From CAZKYX01 sp964557125 (GTDB lineage: Bacteria > Patescibacteriota > Microgenomatia > Levybacterales > GWA1-39-11): a stretch of 64,000 nt of DNA. Numbering within the stretch: the first letter of the stretch is position 1; the number at the start of each line of letters is the position of its first letter. Of the stretch, positions 57,034-64,000 are shown piece after piece. The translations under genes and the position numbers were made by a program. The DNA is taken from positions 1 through 64,000 of the forward strand of contig CAZKYX010000001.1 in the NCBI GenBank assembly GCA_964557125.1, written 5' to 3'. Below the pieces are notes generated by a model. That model did no database searches and was not told the origin of the DNA. It worked only from the letters and a program-made list of their open reading frames with translations.

Positions 57034-57491
57034 TAAGATTTGCTTTTGAGAAAGAAGGATATTATGGCTGCATATACTGTTCCAAAAATAAGAGCTGTGA
57101 TAAGTTGGGCAAGCATGTCAACAAGAATTGCAACTGTATCAGGTGCCGTGCCAAGTCCGTAAGAGTTCTTAACATAAGAAATAATTTCTGGATTTACAAA
57201 AAGGTAGTATGCTACAAAAATAAAAGGAGAAACGAGTCCGTATACGAGAGAGATTTTTATTCCTTCAATGGTTCCTTGTTTGAAAGTTAATTTATTTTTT
57301 TGTTGTTTTTTCTTGGATAAAATTCCCAAGAACCAAATGACAAGCGGGGAGAGCATCATGAATATAAGTTGAATTGGAGACTTGTCAAAGGATTTATTCT
57401 GACCAGTAATTTCCATGAGTGCAAGACAAGCAACTATGACCCCGCACATGGCAAGTCCATATTTTACATAAGTTTTACTCAAAAGCTTCAT
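57033..57491 (-). CDS. Small four-TM membrane protein (DUF4199-like)
   Basis: 152 aa with four TM helices (about 10-28, 42-58, 78-98, 118-145) separated by a Lys/Gln-rich loop. KYGLAMCGVIVACLALMEI and TFKQGTIEGIKISLVYGL are suggestive of DUF4199-type proteins, but I am not sure. First gene of a two-gene operon with 56401-57033. Function unknown. Confidence 0.6.
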   Translation of the reverse strand: MKLLSKTYVKYGLAMCGVIVACLALMEITGQNKSFDKSPIQLIFMMLSPLVIWFLGILSKKKQQKNKLTFKQGTIEGIKISLVYGLVSPFIFVAYYLFVNPEIISYVKNSYGLGTAPDTVAILVDMLAQLITALIFGTVYAAIISFFLKSKS

Positions 57492-57534
57492 AATATAAAA
57501 ATCATATCAAAAATAACCACCTTTTGCCAAATAA

Positions 57535-57576
57535 CCCCCCCCCAGAAAATCTGTTAGGGCTTTTTTCTTGCCCTAA
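57535..57576 (+). other. C9 homopolymer and hairpin upstream of the PerM-type gene
   Basis: Nine C residues (57535-57543) followed by TTAGGGC-(N9)-GCCCTAA (57554-57576, 7 perfect pairs with a T6 loop). It lies between divergent promoters. The homopolymer could vary in length; the hairpin overlaps the likely -35 of the 57622 gene (-10 TATACT at 57589-57594). Confidence 0.45.
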
Positions 57577-57621
57577 GAGCAAAACTGATATACTATTTTA
57601 TTAGTAAGAATAATTTCTAAA

Positions 57622-58674
57622 ATGAAAAATCTTGAACTTTCAAAAATTCTCCATATAGCAACCACAATTATTGTTGTGTTTTCCATTCTTTACTTCTCGT
57701 ACTTGATAATAAAACCTTTTCTTCTTGTCATAATTATTGCCTTTATTTTTTCAATATTTTTAAATCCTGCTTATGAATGGTTCCTGCAGAGAGTGAAAAA
57801 GCCTTCAATTGCCGCAATAATTACCATCGTTCTTATGCTTATATTTATCCTTTCCCCACTCATTTTTGTATTTGTGAATGTGCTTGCTGAAGCAAGAGGG
57901 CTTTTTGCCATGATACAGGCAAAGCCAACACTTCTTGCAGACGCTCAGGCAGTTATAACCAACCAAATGCAGCAACTCGGACTACCAACTGAGGTTTTTA
58001 AATTCAATATTGAGCAAGAAGTACTCAGGATTCTTAAAACAGTTATTCAAAATGCTACGGGGACACTTTTCTATGCAGGTTCATTGTTATTAAATACATT
58101 CTTTGTACTCATAACTGTTTATTTTTTCTTGATAGCAAAGAAGCGAATAGGAGCGTATCTTCAGAAAATTGAAATTATTCCGAGGCACTATTATTTAAAA
58201 ATTCAGACAAGAACGACAGACCTTATTAATGGGATAGTGAGAGGTAATCTTTTTGTTGCTGGTATTCAAATTGTACTTGGAACATTGGGATTTTTGATGT
58301 TTGGAATACCTGCGCCCTTATTGTTAGGAGTTCTCTATGGTATTTTTTCGTTAATGCCGGCAATTGGGGCAATGCTTGTGTGGGGACCGGTTGCAATTAT
58401 ACTGTTCTTTACGCATGGACCTCTCGTCGCTTTACTCTTTGCTGCGTGGTTTGTTGTTACCAATTTTCTTCTTGATAATTTTGTCTCACCAAAAATTATT
58501 GGGAGTCAAACAAAGTTGCATCAGCTTCTCATAATGTTTTCTGTTGTTGGTGGGGTACAGCAGTTTGGACTTGTTGGTGTAGTTTTGGGTCCCGTAATTG
58601 TGGCGCTTGCCTTTGTTGCAATTGAAATGTACGAAGAAATAACCAGCCCCAAAGGAACAAAGGAATTTGAATAG
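57622..58674 (+). CDS. AI-2E/PerM family membrane protein
   Basis: 350 aa. About eight TM helices with a large cytoplasmic loop after the third. Typical C-terminal pattern: GVLYGIFSLMPAIGAMLVWG (conserved, about 235-254), LLDNFVSPKIIGSQTKLHQL and GLVGVVLGPVIVAL. Family members (TqsA, YdiK, PerM) are proposed exporters of AI-2 or small ions; roles are poorly defined. A 27-nt leader separates its TATACT from the ATG. Confidence 0.9.
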   Translation: MKNLELSKILHIATTIIVVFSILYFSYLIIKPFLLVIIIAFIFSIFLNPAYEWFLQRVKKPSIAAIITIVLMLIFILSPLIFVFVNVLAEARGLFAMIQAKPTLLADAQAVITNQMQQLGLPTEVFKFNIEQEVLRILKTVIQNATGTLFYAGSLLLNTFFVLITVYFFLIAKKRIGAYLQKIEIIPRHYYLKIQTRTTDLINGIVRGNLFVAGIQIVLGTLGFLMFGIPAPLLLGVLYGIFSLMPAIGAMLVWGPVAIILFFTHGPLVALLFAAWFVVTNFLLDNFVSPKIIGSQTKLHQLLIMFSVVGGVQQFGLVGVVLGPVIVALAFVAIEMYEEITSPKGTKEFE

Positions 58675-58717
58675 TAAGGTAACTTGAATTTTTTCTTGGC
58701 AAAATGGAAGTTGGTGC

Positions 58718-58723
58718 TATAAT
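58718..58723 (+). promoter_or_regulatory. -10 box with leaderless spacing and -35
   Basis: TATAAT, then CAGGCG, then ATG 58730 (6 nt); TTGGCA lies 16 bp upstream. Confidence 0.7.
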
Positions 58724-58729
58724 CAGGCG

Positions 58730-59446
58730 ATGAAAGAGATTGAAGTCAGACCTGAGCATGCGACAATTCTTGAAGCATCCCAAGTTGTTAGAGAATTAGT
58801 TGCATCAGAAGATTTTTACAACAACGCATTCTATAACAGTCGTGAGCGCTCAATAGCTCAACATACCACTCAAGCATTCCTTGAAAATTCTCTTTTTTCG
58901 TTGAGAGAGGATAAGGTAAGTTACAAAAAGGAAGGCACCGGTTTTCAAAATTTCTACAAAAGGGGAGATTATTTCCAATTTGGTGCTGACATAATGGCTG
59001 GACCACAGCTCCTTTCACGCGATACTATTGCCAGCATGTACACACTTAACGTTTTTCATACGTGGTCAGCCAATCTAGGAAAAAGCATTTCAATTGCGCT
59101 TTATTCAAGTGAAGAGAAAAAGCTGGAAGAGCCAGTAGAGTTTGCAAAACGGATGTATAAGGATTGGAAAGTTGTACCTGATGATTATCAGATTCAGGAG
59201 GATGAGAGACTAGGTGTTTTTAAGTGTAAAGCTTCTCAAGAAGGAAATGAACTCGCCGTCAAATTTACAAAACTTCTAAGGAACTGGACAAAAAAAGGCA
59301 CTGAATTTACGTATACGCTTTATGAAAGGGACTACCATCAATTATGGTTTCAATTTCCAGAGGTTGAAAGGAATAATAAAGTTTTTACGCCCTATGTGCT
59401 CTCTCCGTTGTCATCAATGAATGAAATAGAAAAACGACTAATCTAG
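58730..59446 (+). CDS. Hypothetical cytoplasmic protein
   Basis: 238 aa, soluble, alpha/beta, rich in Tyr, Phe and Trp. No domain recognised. It is expressed from its own near-consensus promoter. It is followed by two further genes with the same promoter spacing (59494, 60256), but nothing shows a shared pathway. Confidence 0.6.
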   Translation: MKEIEVRPEHATILEASQVVRELVASEDFYNNAFYNSRERSIAQHTTQAFLENSLFSLREDKVSYKKEGTGFQNFYKRGDYFQFGADIMAGPQLLSRDTIASMYTLNVFHTWSANLGKSISIALYSSEEKKLEEPVEFAKRMYKDWKVVPDDYQIQEDERLGVFKCKASQEGNELAVKFTKLLRNWTKKGTEFTYTLYERDYHQLWFQFPEVERNNKVFTPYVLSPLSSMNEIEKRLI

Positions 59447-59493
59447 AAAATCGATTCTTGCTTTTCTGCACGACGAACATTAGAATCTGACCT

Positions 59494-60162
59494 ATGCAGG
59501 AAAGAGAGCCAGTTTTTGAATTGCCGGTAGAGGAGTCTTTATTGCCCGTGATATTTCCGATAAGTAAAGAGGCGTGTTTTGAAGCAGGAATGTTTGCAGC
59601 CGGACTATATGGGAGGCAGGAGGCTGCTCAAAAACTTCTCCAGCAAGAAGCAAATATTGGCAAGACTCGTGATGCCTTTGCTGCTGTGATTTCAGCTATT
59701 GAGGGGGCTAACGATGAAGGAAGTGAGAAGGTACTCGATGCGCACACTTTTACATTAGGTGTGCTTTACTCCGGAAAAGCAATTTCCATCCATACCAAAG
59801 AGAAAAAAGTAGAGATTCCAACTGTTCACTCCATGGATGTAAGAAGCCTTATGGCAAAAGCAGGGAATTATGTGGAAGAGCAGGATGCAGAAATATTGGG
59901 GGAACACTCAAGAGCGGTAAGTTCTATTATCGAAAATTCTTATTTTGCCACACAAAAAATGAAAGAAAATGAAGTAAAAAGCTTTCAGACTGGAGCTAGA
60001 CTTTTTGCTTCATGTATTGCAGAAGTTGCACTCAAAACACCCCCTGATTTTAAAAGTAGAGTAGTACCTCAAAAAAGCGCTTTTGATTTAAAGCCTTCCC
60101 CTTTTACGAAAGAAGAATTTGAAGCAATTCTTAAAAAAATTGCTGAAGAAGAAGAGAAATAA
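59494..60162 (+). CDS. Hypothetical cytoplasmic protein
   Basis: 222 aa, soluble, Ala/Glu/Lys-rich, mostly helical with a short beta hairpin near 90-110. TAGAAT ends 7 nt before the ATG. No recognised domain. The C-terminus is an acidic and basic helix (AILKKIAEEEEK). Confidence 0.6.
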   Translation: MQEREPVFELPVEESLLPVIFPISKEACFEAGMFAAGLYGRQEAAQKLLQQEANIGKTRDAFAAVISAIEGANDEGSEKVLDAHTFTLGVLYSGKAISIHTKEKKVEIPTVHSMDVRSLMAKAGNYVEEQDAEILGEHSRAVSSIIENSYFATQKMKENEVKSFQTGARLFASCIAEVALKTPPDFKSRVVPQKSAFDLKPSPFTKEEFEAILKKIAEEEEK

Positions 60163-60243
60163 CGGTCATGTACTATCTTAAGAATAGCTCTGGTCTGTTT
60201 TCAAGTAACCAAACTTCTAATTACCTAAGTAACTGCCAATTGC

Positions 60244-60249
60244 TATACT
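60244..60249 (+). promoter_or_regulatory. -10 box with leaderless spacing
   Basis: TATACT, then GATTGT, then ATG 60256 (6 nt). Confidence 0.65.
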
Positions 60250-60255
60250 GATTGT

Positions 60256-61374
60256 ATGTCAGAATCAACCGGTGAAGTACCCGTCAGACAAATTGTTCAA
60301 AGAATTAACGCGATAAACCTAGAGACCCTACCGCCAACACCAACAAAGCAAAATCCCAAGAAAAGTTCTTTTGGTGCAAGGGCTGCGAGTGCAGTACTTG
60401 GAGTTTTTGCCCTAACCGGAACGGCTGCAGTTGTTAATGAGTTGAATGAGGATGGTGTAATGCTTCATGTAGCGCAGGCTGCAGTTCCAGAAGAGCAAAA
60501 AATAGAAGCACCGGCTAAAGTTCAGAAAGTCCAAGAAAAAACCTCAGTAAAATCTCAAGAAAAAGTTGGAGTGCAGTCAGACTTTTTTGATACGGTTTTT
60601 CATGATTTAGACCATCGAAAACTGAAAGAGGCAAGAGCAATCGTTGAGGATTTTAAGGTTAAAATTGCTGCAAAGCCCAGCTATGAAAAGGAACATAGGC
60701 AAATTCCTCAAGAGTATAAAGAAATTATCAAAGACACGGCAAATGCGTACGGTATTTCCGAGCAGATGCTTTATGGAATTATTGCGATAGAAAATGGGGG
60801 AGGTCCTGATGTTACCAATGATATTTCAAAGGCCCGCGGGGTAGCACAATTTTTATCGAATACGGCAAACCAGTACGGACTTAAGGTAAATGAAAATCAG
60901 GACCAGCGCGCCGATCCGGTACTCAGCATCGATGCGGCTGGTAAGTATTTACAGGTTCACCGTGACCTTTTCGCTGGTGATGTTGGGCTTACCATGTGGT
61001 CATATCATGCAGGGGCAGGTAATGTGTTTGAGGCATTACGGTTTTATATAATTGATAAGCATGGAGAGGATATAGGAAGCTATGGTGAGACGATGGATGA
61101 CAATGATTCGACAGAGCGCTTGCGGATAGAGAAGAGAGTGAGAGATTTAATCAGAGCTGAAAAGATAGGTTTTTATGATTTGGCAAGTAATGATCTAGTC
61201 AAATCAAAGGTCATTTCAAAACTTGATGATTTTACCGAGACTTATGTACCTCAAATTACAGCAATTATTCAGCTTGAAGATGAACGGGCAGAGCGAGAAG
61301 TGGATTTGGGAAATGGACTTAGAATTGCTATTTCCAAAAATGCCCTAAGTTCTCAAGTCGCTTCCACTCGTTAG
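60256..61374 (+). CDS. Membrane-anchored lytic transglycosylase (SLT-like)
   Basis: 372 aa. Cytoplasmic N-terminus, weak TM helix (about 42-61), a Lys/Glu/Val spacer, then an SLT domain (about 152-275): GISEQMLYGIIAIENGGG with the catalytic Glu (E179), ARGVAQFLSNTANQYGL, DPVLSIDAAGKYL, and WSYHAGAGNV. It would cut peptidoglycan to 1,6-anhydro-muropeptides outside the membrane, for wall remodelling or attack on a host wall. The C-terminal ~100 residues are helical and unknown. Confidence 0.88.
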   Translation: MSESTGEVPVRQIVQRINAINLETLPPTPTKQNPKKSSFGARAASAVLGVFALTGTAAVVNELNEDGVMLHVAQAAVPEEQKIEAPAKVQKVQEKTSVKSQEKVGVQSDFFDTVFHDLDHRKLKEARAIVEDFKVKIAAKPSYEKEHRQIPQEYKEIIKDTANAYGISEQMLYGIIAIENGGGPDVTNDISKARGVAQFLSNTANQYGLKVNENQDQRADPVLSIDAAGKYLQVHRDLFAGDVGLTMWSYHAGAGNVFEALRFYIIDKHGEDIGSYGETMDDNDSTERLRIEKRVRDLIRAEKIGFYDLASNDLVKSKVISKLDDFTETYVPQITAIIQLEDERAEREVDLGNGLRIAISKNALSSQVASTR

Positions 61375-61449
61375 AAATATCGTATTCTAAAAACTCCTTT
61401 TTTTATATTAACTCCTTGCAACAAAGAGTTAGCTATTCTAGTATAAATT

Positions 61450-62541
61450 ATGATGCGAAAAAAAGGCAGTAAAGTAATTGTTACCGGAATTTTATTACTT
61501 CTTCTGTTTGCTGCTTTTTTTGCTGTAGTCTTGATTCTCCAATCGTTAGACAAAAGTGAAGTCCCAGTATTGGGAGAACAGTTTTCCATAACACGTAAAA
61601 CTCGCTGGTTTTCAGGGTTTATTTTTGGAGAGGTTGATAAAACGATGTTTCCAGTGATTAATAATCCTAAATACCTTACGGTAGATGAAGCGAATCCAAT
61701 ACTTGAGGATCAAGATATTGTTTATTTTTTTGAGACAAATCGAAAGACTTATGTTTACCCTGCGACCATTCTTAGTTACCACCACCTCGTAAATGACACA
61801 ATAAATTCAGAACCAATAGTAATGTCACTTTGTCTGTTATCAGCAAGTGCCGCCTCGTATCAAAGAAGGGTTGGGAACGAGGTTCTTGAATTTGGGGTAA
61901 CAGGAACATTATTTAATGGGAACTTGTTGATGTACGACAAGACTACAGATTCGCAATGGTTGCAGCTAAACGGTGAAGCAGTAGAGGGGAGTTATGCTTA
62001 CTCACGGCTCAAAACCTACGCACCAGTTTTTAAAACTACTTGGAAGGTTGTGAAAGAAAAGGAAAATATTGCGGTTCTTCCGCCAGTTCGGGATATGAAA
62101 TTTTATAGGGAGTTCTACGGATCTTTTCTTAAAAGCCCATTTGGGATAGAGTCATTAGGGGACAGAAGGCCGAGTCCATTATTTGATCCTTTTGCTATAG
62201 GAGTTGGAATTGAAGTTCAAGATGAATCAGCTTTTTATAGGCTTGAGCAGGTTAAAAAGAAGAGAATAATTCAAGATAAGGTTGGGAATTTCCCGCTTTT
62301 AATAGTGTATGATCCAGCTCTTAATTCTTCATTGATCTATCTAAGAACGATAGAAAGCCAAACTCTCGACTTCGTAAAGGAAGGCGAATATTTTATCGAC
62401 ACTCAAACATCGACACGGTGGAATTCGAAAGGTCATGCAGTTAAAGGAAAAATGGAGGGCAAGTCGCTTCAGATGCCTATTTTTACAGAGGCGTACTGGT
62501 TCTCGTGGTCAACTTTTTATCCTCAAACAAAGTCATTGTAA
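61450..62541 (+). CDS. DUF3179-family extracytoplasmic protein
   Basis: 363 aa, with a second in-frame ATG at 61453. TM helix (about 9-33), then a DUF3179 domain: EPIVMSLCLLSASAASYQR (equivalent to the family's PVxVTYCPLCNSxxxF), FGVTGTLFNGNLLMYDKTT, and SQWLQLNGEAVEG. One of the two Cys of the usual CPLC motif is lost (SLCLLS). The family is widespread in CPR and archaea with unknown function. TAGTAT ends 5-8 nt upstream. Confidence 0.85.
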   Translation: MMRKKGSKVIVTGILLLLLFAAFFAVVLILQSLDKSEVPVLGEQFSITRKTRWFSGFIFGEVDKTMFPVINNPKYLTVDEANPILEDQDIVYFFETNRKTYVYPATILSYHHLVNDTINSEPIVMSLCLLSASAASYQRRVGNEVLEFGVTGTLFNGNLLMYDKTTDSQWLQLNGEAVEGSYAYSRLKTYAPVFKTTWKVVKEKENIAVLPPVRDMKFYREFYGSFLKSPFGIESLGDRRPSPLFDPFAIGVGIEVQDESAFYRLEQVKKKRIIQDKVGNFPLLIVYDPALNSSLIYLRTIESQTLDFVKEGEYFIDTQTSTRWNSKGHAVKGKMEGKSLQMPIFTEAYWFSWSTFYPQTKSL

Positions 62542-62615
62542 TTTACCTGAATATAATTTATTGTGAGAATAATTTCCTCATGCCTGAGGTGTTAGGTAAG
62601 AAGGCAAATAGATGA

Positions 62616-62621
62616 TACAAT
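62616..62621 (+). promoter_or_regulatory. -10 box with leaderless spacing
   Basis: TACAAT ending 7 nt before ATG 62629 (ychF). Confidence 0.6.
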
Positions 62622-62628
62622 AAGCTCT

Positions 62629-63798
62629 ATGAATTTATCTGTAGGGATAGTTGGGTTGCCAAATGTAGGAAAGTCTACACTGTTCAATGCGCTGCTAAAA
62701 AAACAGGCGGCTTTGGCTGCAAATTATCCATTTGCAACTATTGAGCCAAATGTTGGTATTGTCGCGGTTCCCGACGAGAGACTCAATGTATTGGCGGAAT
62801 TAACAGCAAGAGAGATTGCTTCGCCTACGGCTCGCAATGACGAATTAAAACTTCCACCGCTTGTGCCTGCGATGGTGGAGTTTGTAGATATTGCTGGACT
62901 TGTAAAAGGCGCCTCAGAAGGTGCTGGACTTGGGAATAAATTTTTATCTCACATTCGAGAAGTAAAAGTTATTGCCCACGTTGTAAGAGCATTTGAAGAC
63001 AGTGACGTGATTCGTGAAGGAAGCACAACTCCAGCCGATGACTATGTAACAATTTGCACAGAACTTATTCTCTCAGATATCGAAACGCTTTCTAAGATGA
63101 ATGAGAAAGCTTTGAGACTTGATGCGAATTTGGGAAGTGCTGTTGAAAAGTTAAAGAAGCATTTAGATGCTGGTAACCCTGCAAGGACAATTGTACTAAC
63201 GGAAAAAGAGCGGGAAGCGGCAAAAGGCCTGTCTCTTATCACTTCAAAACCTGAAATAATTGTTCTTAATGTTGCTGAGGAAGATTATAAGGAGGAGAAG
63301 TTTGAGGGGATTATTGAGCAATACAAAGTGTTACTTTCCGTCACTGCGAGCGATAGCGCGGCAGTCTCAAAGATTGCTTCGTCTACGGCTCGCAATGACG
63401 AGTTTGTTGTAGTCAGTGCCAAGATTGAAAGTGAATTGGCAGAACTTGGGGATGAAGATGCCAAAGAATTTTTAAAAGAATTGGGAGTTGAGAAGTCGGG
63501 GCTTGAAAGACTCATTCAAAAAGCATACGAGAAATTGGGACTGTTGAGTTTTTTAACAGCTGGTGAAAAAGAAATAAGAGCATGGACCATAAAAAAAGGA
63601 AGCAACGCGGTTGAGGCGGCTGGCGAAATTCACACAGACTTTATGGCAAAATTTATAAAGGCAGAAGTCGTGTCATATGATGATTTTGTAAGTAGCAATG
63701 GTTGGAAACAGAGCAGGACAACAGGAAAAGCAAGACTTGAGGGGAGAGATTATGTAGTTAATGACGGTGATGTTATCGAGTTCAAAATAGGCCGTTAA
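62629..63798 (+). CDS. ychF: Ribosome-associated Obg-family GTPase/ATPase YchF with two repeat-derived insertions
   Basis: 389 aa, against 363 in E. coli. G1 GLPNVGKST (9-17), G3 DIAGLVKGAS (87-96), NVAEED at the usual NVNE position, and a complete C-terminal TGS domain (AWTIKKGSNAVEAAGEIHTD at about 323-342). Compared with E. coli, two segments are extra: about 60-77 (AREIASPTARNDE...) and 238-258 (VTASDSAAVSKIASSTARND plus E), both translations of a dispersed DNA repeat. YchF binds ribosomes and ATP. The stop codon lies in a 58-bp sequence that recurs after the assembly gap. Confidence 0.95.
   Translation: MNLSVGIVGLPNVGKSTLFNALLKKQAALAANYPFATIEPNVGIVAVPDERLNVLAELTAREIASPTARNDELKLPPLVPAMVEFVDIAGLVKGASEGAGLGNKFLSHIREVKVIAHVVRAFEDSDVIREGSTTPADDYVTICTELILSDIETLSKMNEKALRLDANLGSAVEKLKKHLDAGNPARTIVLTEKEREAAKGLSLITSKPEIIVLNVAEEDYKEEKFEGIIEQYKVLLSVTASDSAAVSKIASSTARNDEFVVVSAKIESELAELGDEDAKEFLKELGVEKSGLERLIQKAYEKLGLLSFLTAGEKEIRAWTIKKGSNAVEAAGEIHTDFMAKFIKAEVVSYDDFVSSNGWKQSRTTGKARLEGRDYVVNDGDVIEFKIGR
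62813..62844. repeat. In-frame half-palindrome in ychF, copy 1
   Basis: AGATTGCTTCGCCTACGGCT followed by CGCAATGACGAA; translated as IASPTARNDE. Shared with 63370-63401 and the intergenic 24197-24224. Confidence 0.85.
63339..63401. repeat. 63-bp palindromic element in frame in ychF, copy 2
   Basis: Ends are inverted repeats: CGTCACTGCGAGC and GCTCGCAATGACG (12 of 13 complementary). The length, 63 bp, is 21 codons, so the frame is kept. It lies at YchF residues 238-258. Confidence 0.88.
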
Positions 63799-63842
63799 AT
63801 AAATTTTCCGTCCTGCTGTCTTCGATAGGTGCGTATCTCAGA
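63788..63842. repeat. 58-bp repeat unit at the ychF 3' end, before the gap
   Basis: TAGGCCGTTAAATAAATTTT onward to TCTTCGATA, then GGTGCGTATCTCAGA. The post-gap 63943-64000 has the same words in the order GGTGCG... then TAGGCC..., as expected for a tandem repeat of period about 58 bp that assembly could not resolve. Confidence 0.8.
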
Positions 63843-63942
63843 NNNNNNNNNNNNNNNNNNNNNNNNNNNNNNNNNNNNNNNNNNNNNNNNNNNNNNNNNN
63901 NNNNNNNNNNNNNNNNNNNNNNNNNNNNNNNNNNNNNNNNNN
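63843..63942. other. Assembly gap (100 N)
   Basis: Exactly 100 N, a conventional scaffold gap of unknown true length, between copies of the same 58-bp sequence. Confidence 0.99.
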
Positions 63943-64000
63943 GGTGCGTATCTCAGACGTTAGGCCGTTAAATAAATTTTCCGTCCTGCTGTCTTCGATA
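63943..64000. repeat. 58-bp repeat unit after the gap
   Basis: GGTGCGTATCTCAGACGT joined to TAGGCCGTTAAATAAATTTT and on to TCTTCGATA. It includes a copy of the last codons and stop of ychF, so it is either a tandem duplication of that gene end or a contig-overlap artefact. Confidence 0.8.

Noticed and set aside
57554..57576. Terminator between divergent genes
   Set aside because: The T-run is in the loop rather than after the stem, and it lies between two divergently transcribed genes, so there is nothing to terminate.
63788..64000. Possible CRISPR repeat next to the gap
   Set aside because: The visible copies match along the whole 58-bp unit, including the ychF stop, with no variable spacer, and no cas genes are seen.
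1..64000. UGA recoded as glycine, as in Gracilibacteria/SR1
   Set aside because: Several well-defined genes end at TGA (for example NirK-like at 56391-56393), and none needs read-through.

Overview
The window looks like a chromosome segment of a Candidate Phyla Radiation (Patescibacteria) bacterium, most likely a Microgenomates member. The pointers are low GC, many short lineage-specific genes, a short EF-Ts, free-standing S23 four-helix-bundle genes, and a set of envelope proteins whose first membrane helix is followed by a QDxRQRAS motif that I associate with Microgenomates. UGA is used as a normal stop, so this is not a recoded Gracilibacteria/SR1 genome. Assignment is by recognition only.

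Layout. 1-46 is the 3' end of 16S rRNA with its anti-SD; no 23S follows. 0.3-25.7 kb is a surface and secretion region: TM-RQRAS proteins, an O-antigen-ligase-like protein, a glycoside hydrolase with a PA14 domain, a CAP-domain protein, several cohesin-like membrane proteins, two dockerin-tailed proteins, Cys-rich secreted proteins, two prepilin-like proteins and a vWA protein. tRNA-Ile, tRNA-Cys, dcd, a GAMT-like methyltransferase, a CBS-methyltransferase fusion, an HD hydrolase and glyA are interspersed. 25.9-30.3 kb is housekeeping: rpsB, tsf, rseP, frr, recR. 30.3-42.5 kb is mixed: CofE-like ligase, DUF1704, FKBP, TrhO, MFS, AlkD, a Crp/Fnr regulator and a membrane-anchored FabD-like acyltransferase. 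42.6-46.6 kb is a run of unrecognised small proteins plus an HExxH membrane protein. 46.6-62.5 kb holds an ABC-F protein, a GH63-like hydrolase, Zn ribbons, LUD/HxlR, CDF, a CYTH-kinase-CYTH fusion, an ADP-ribosylglycohydrolase, a NirK-like cupredoxin, a PerM-type protein, a lytic transglycosylase and DUF3179. ychF closes the readable part, followed by a 100-N gap.

Three themes cut across the genes. (1) Many genes have a -10 box (TATAAT, TACAAT or TATACT) ending 6-9 nt before the start codon, which places the transcription start on or next to the ATG; leaderless mRNA seems common, and this rule was used to correct several starts. (2) The window is full of short repeats: a GC-rich palindrome that is read in frame as PAEQSPLGG, is nested, and sits against stop codons; arrays of a 7-8 bp unit that abut or supply stop codons; inverted repeats around S23 genes and around a crp/acyltransferase pair; and a 63-bp palindrome in frame inside ychF. 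(3) The cohesin, dockerin, pilin and Cys-rich genes form three similar clusters that could encode a modular cell-surface assembly. How these proteins interact is inference; the domain resemblances come from sequence recognition without a database search.
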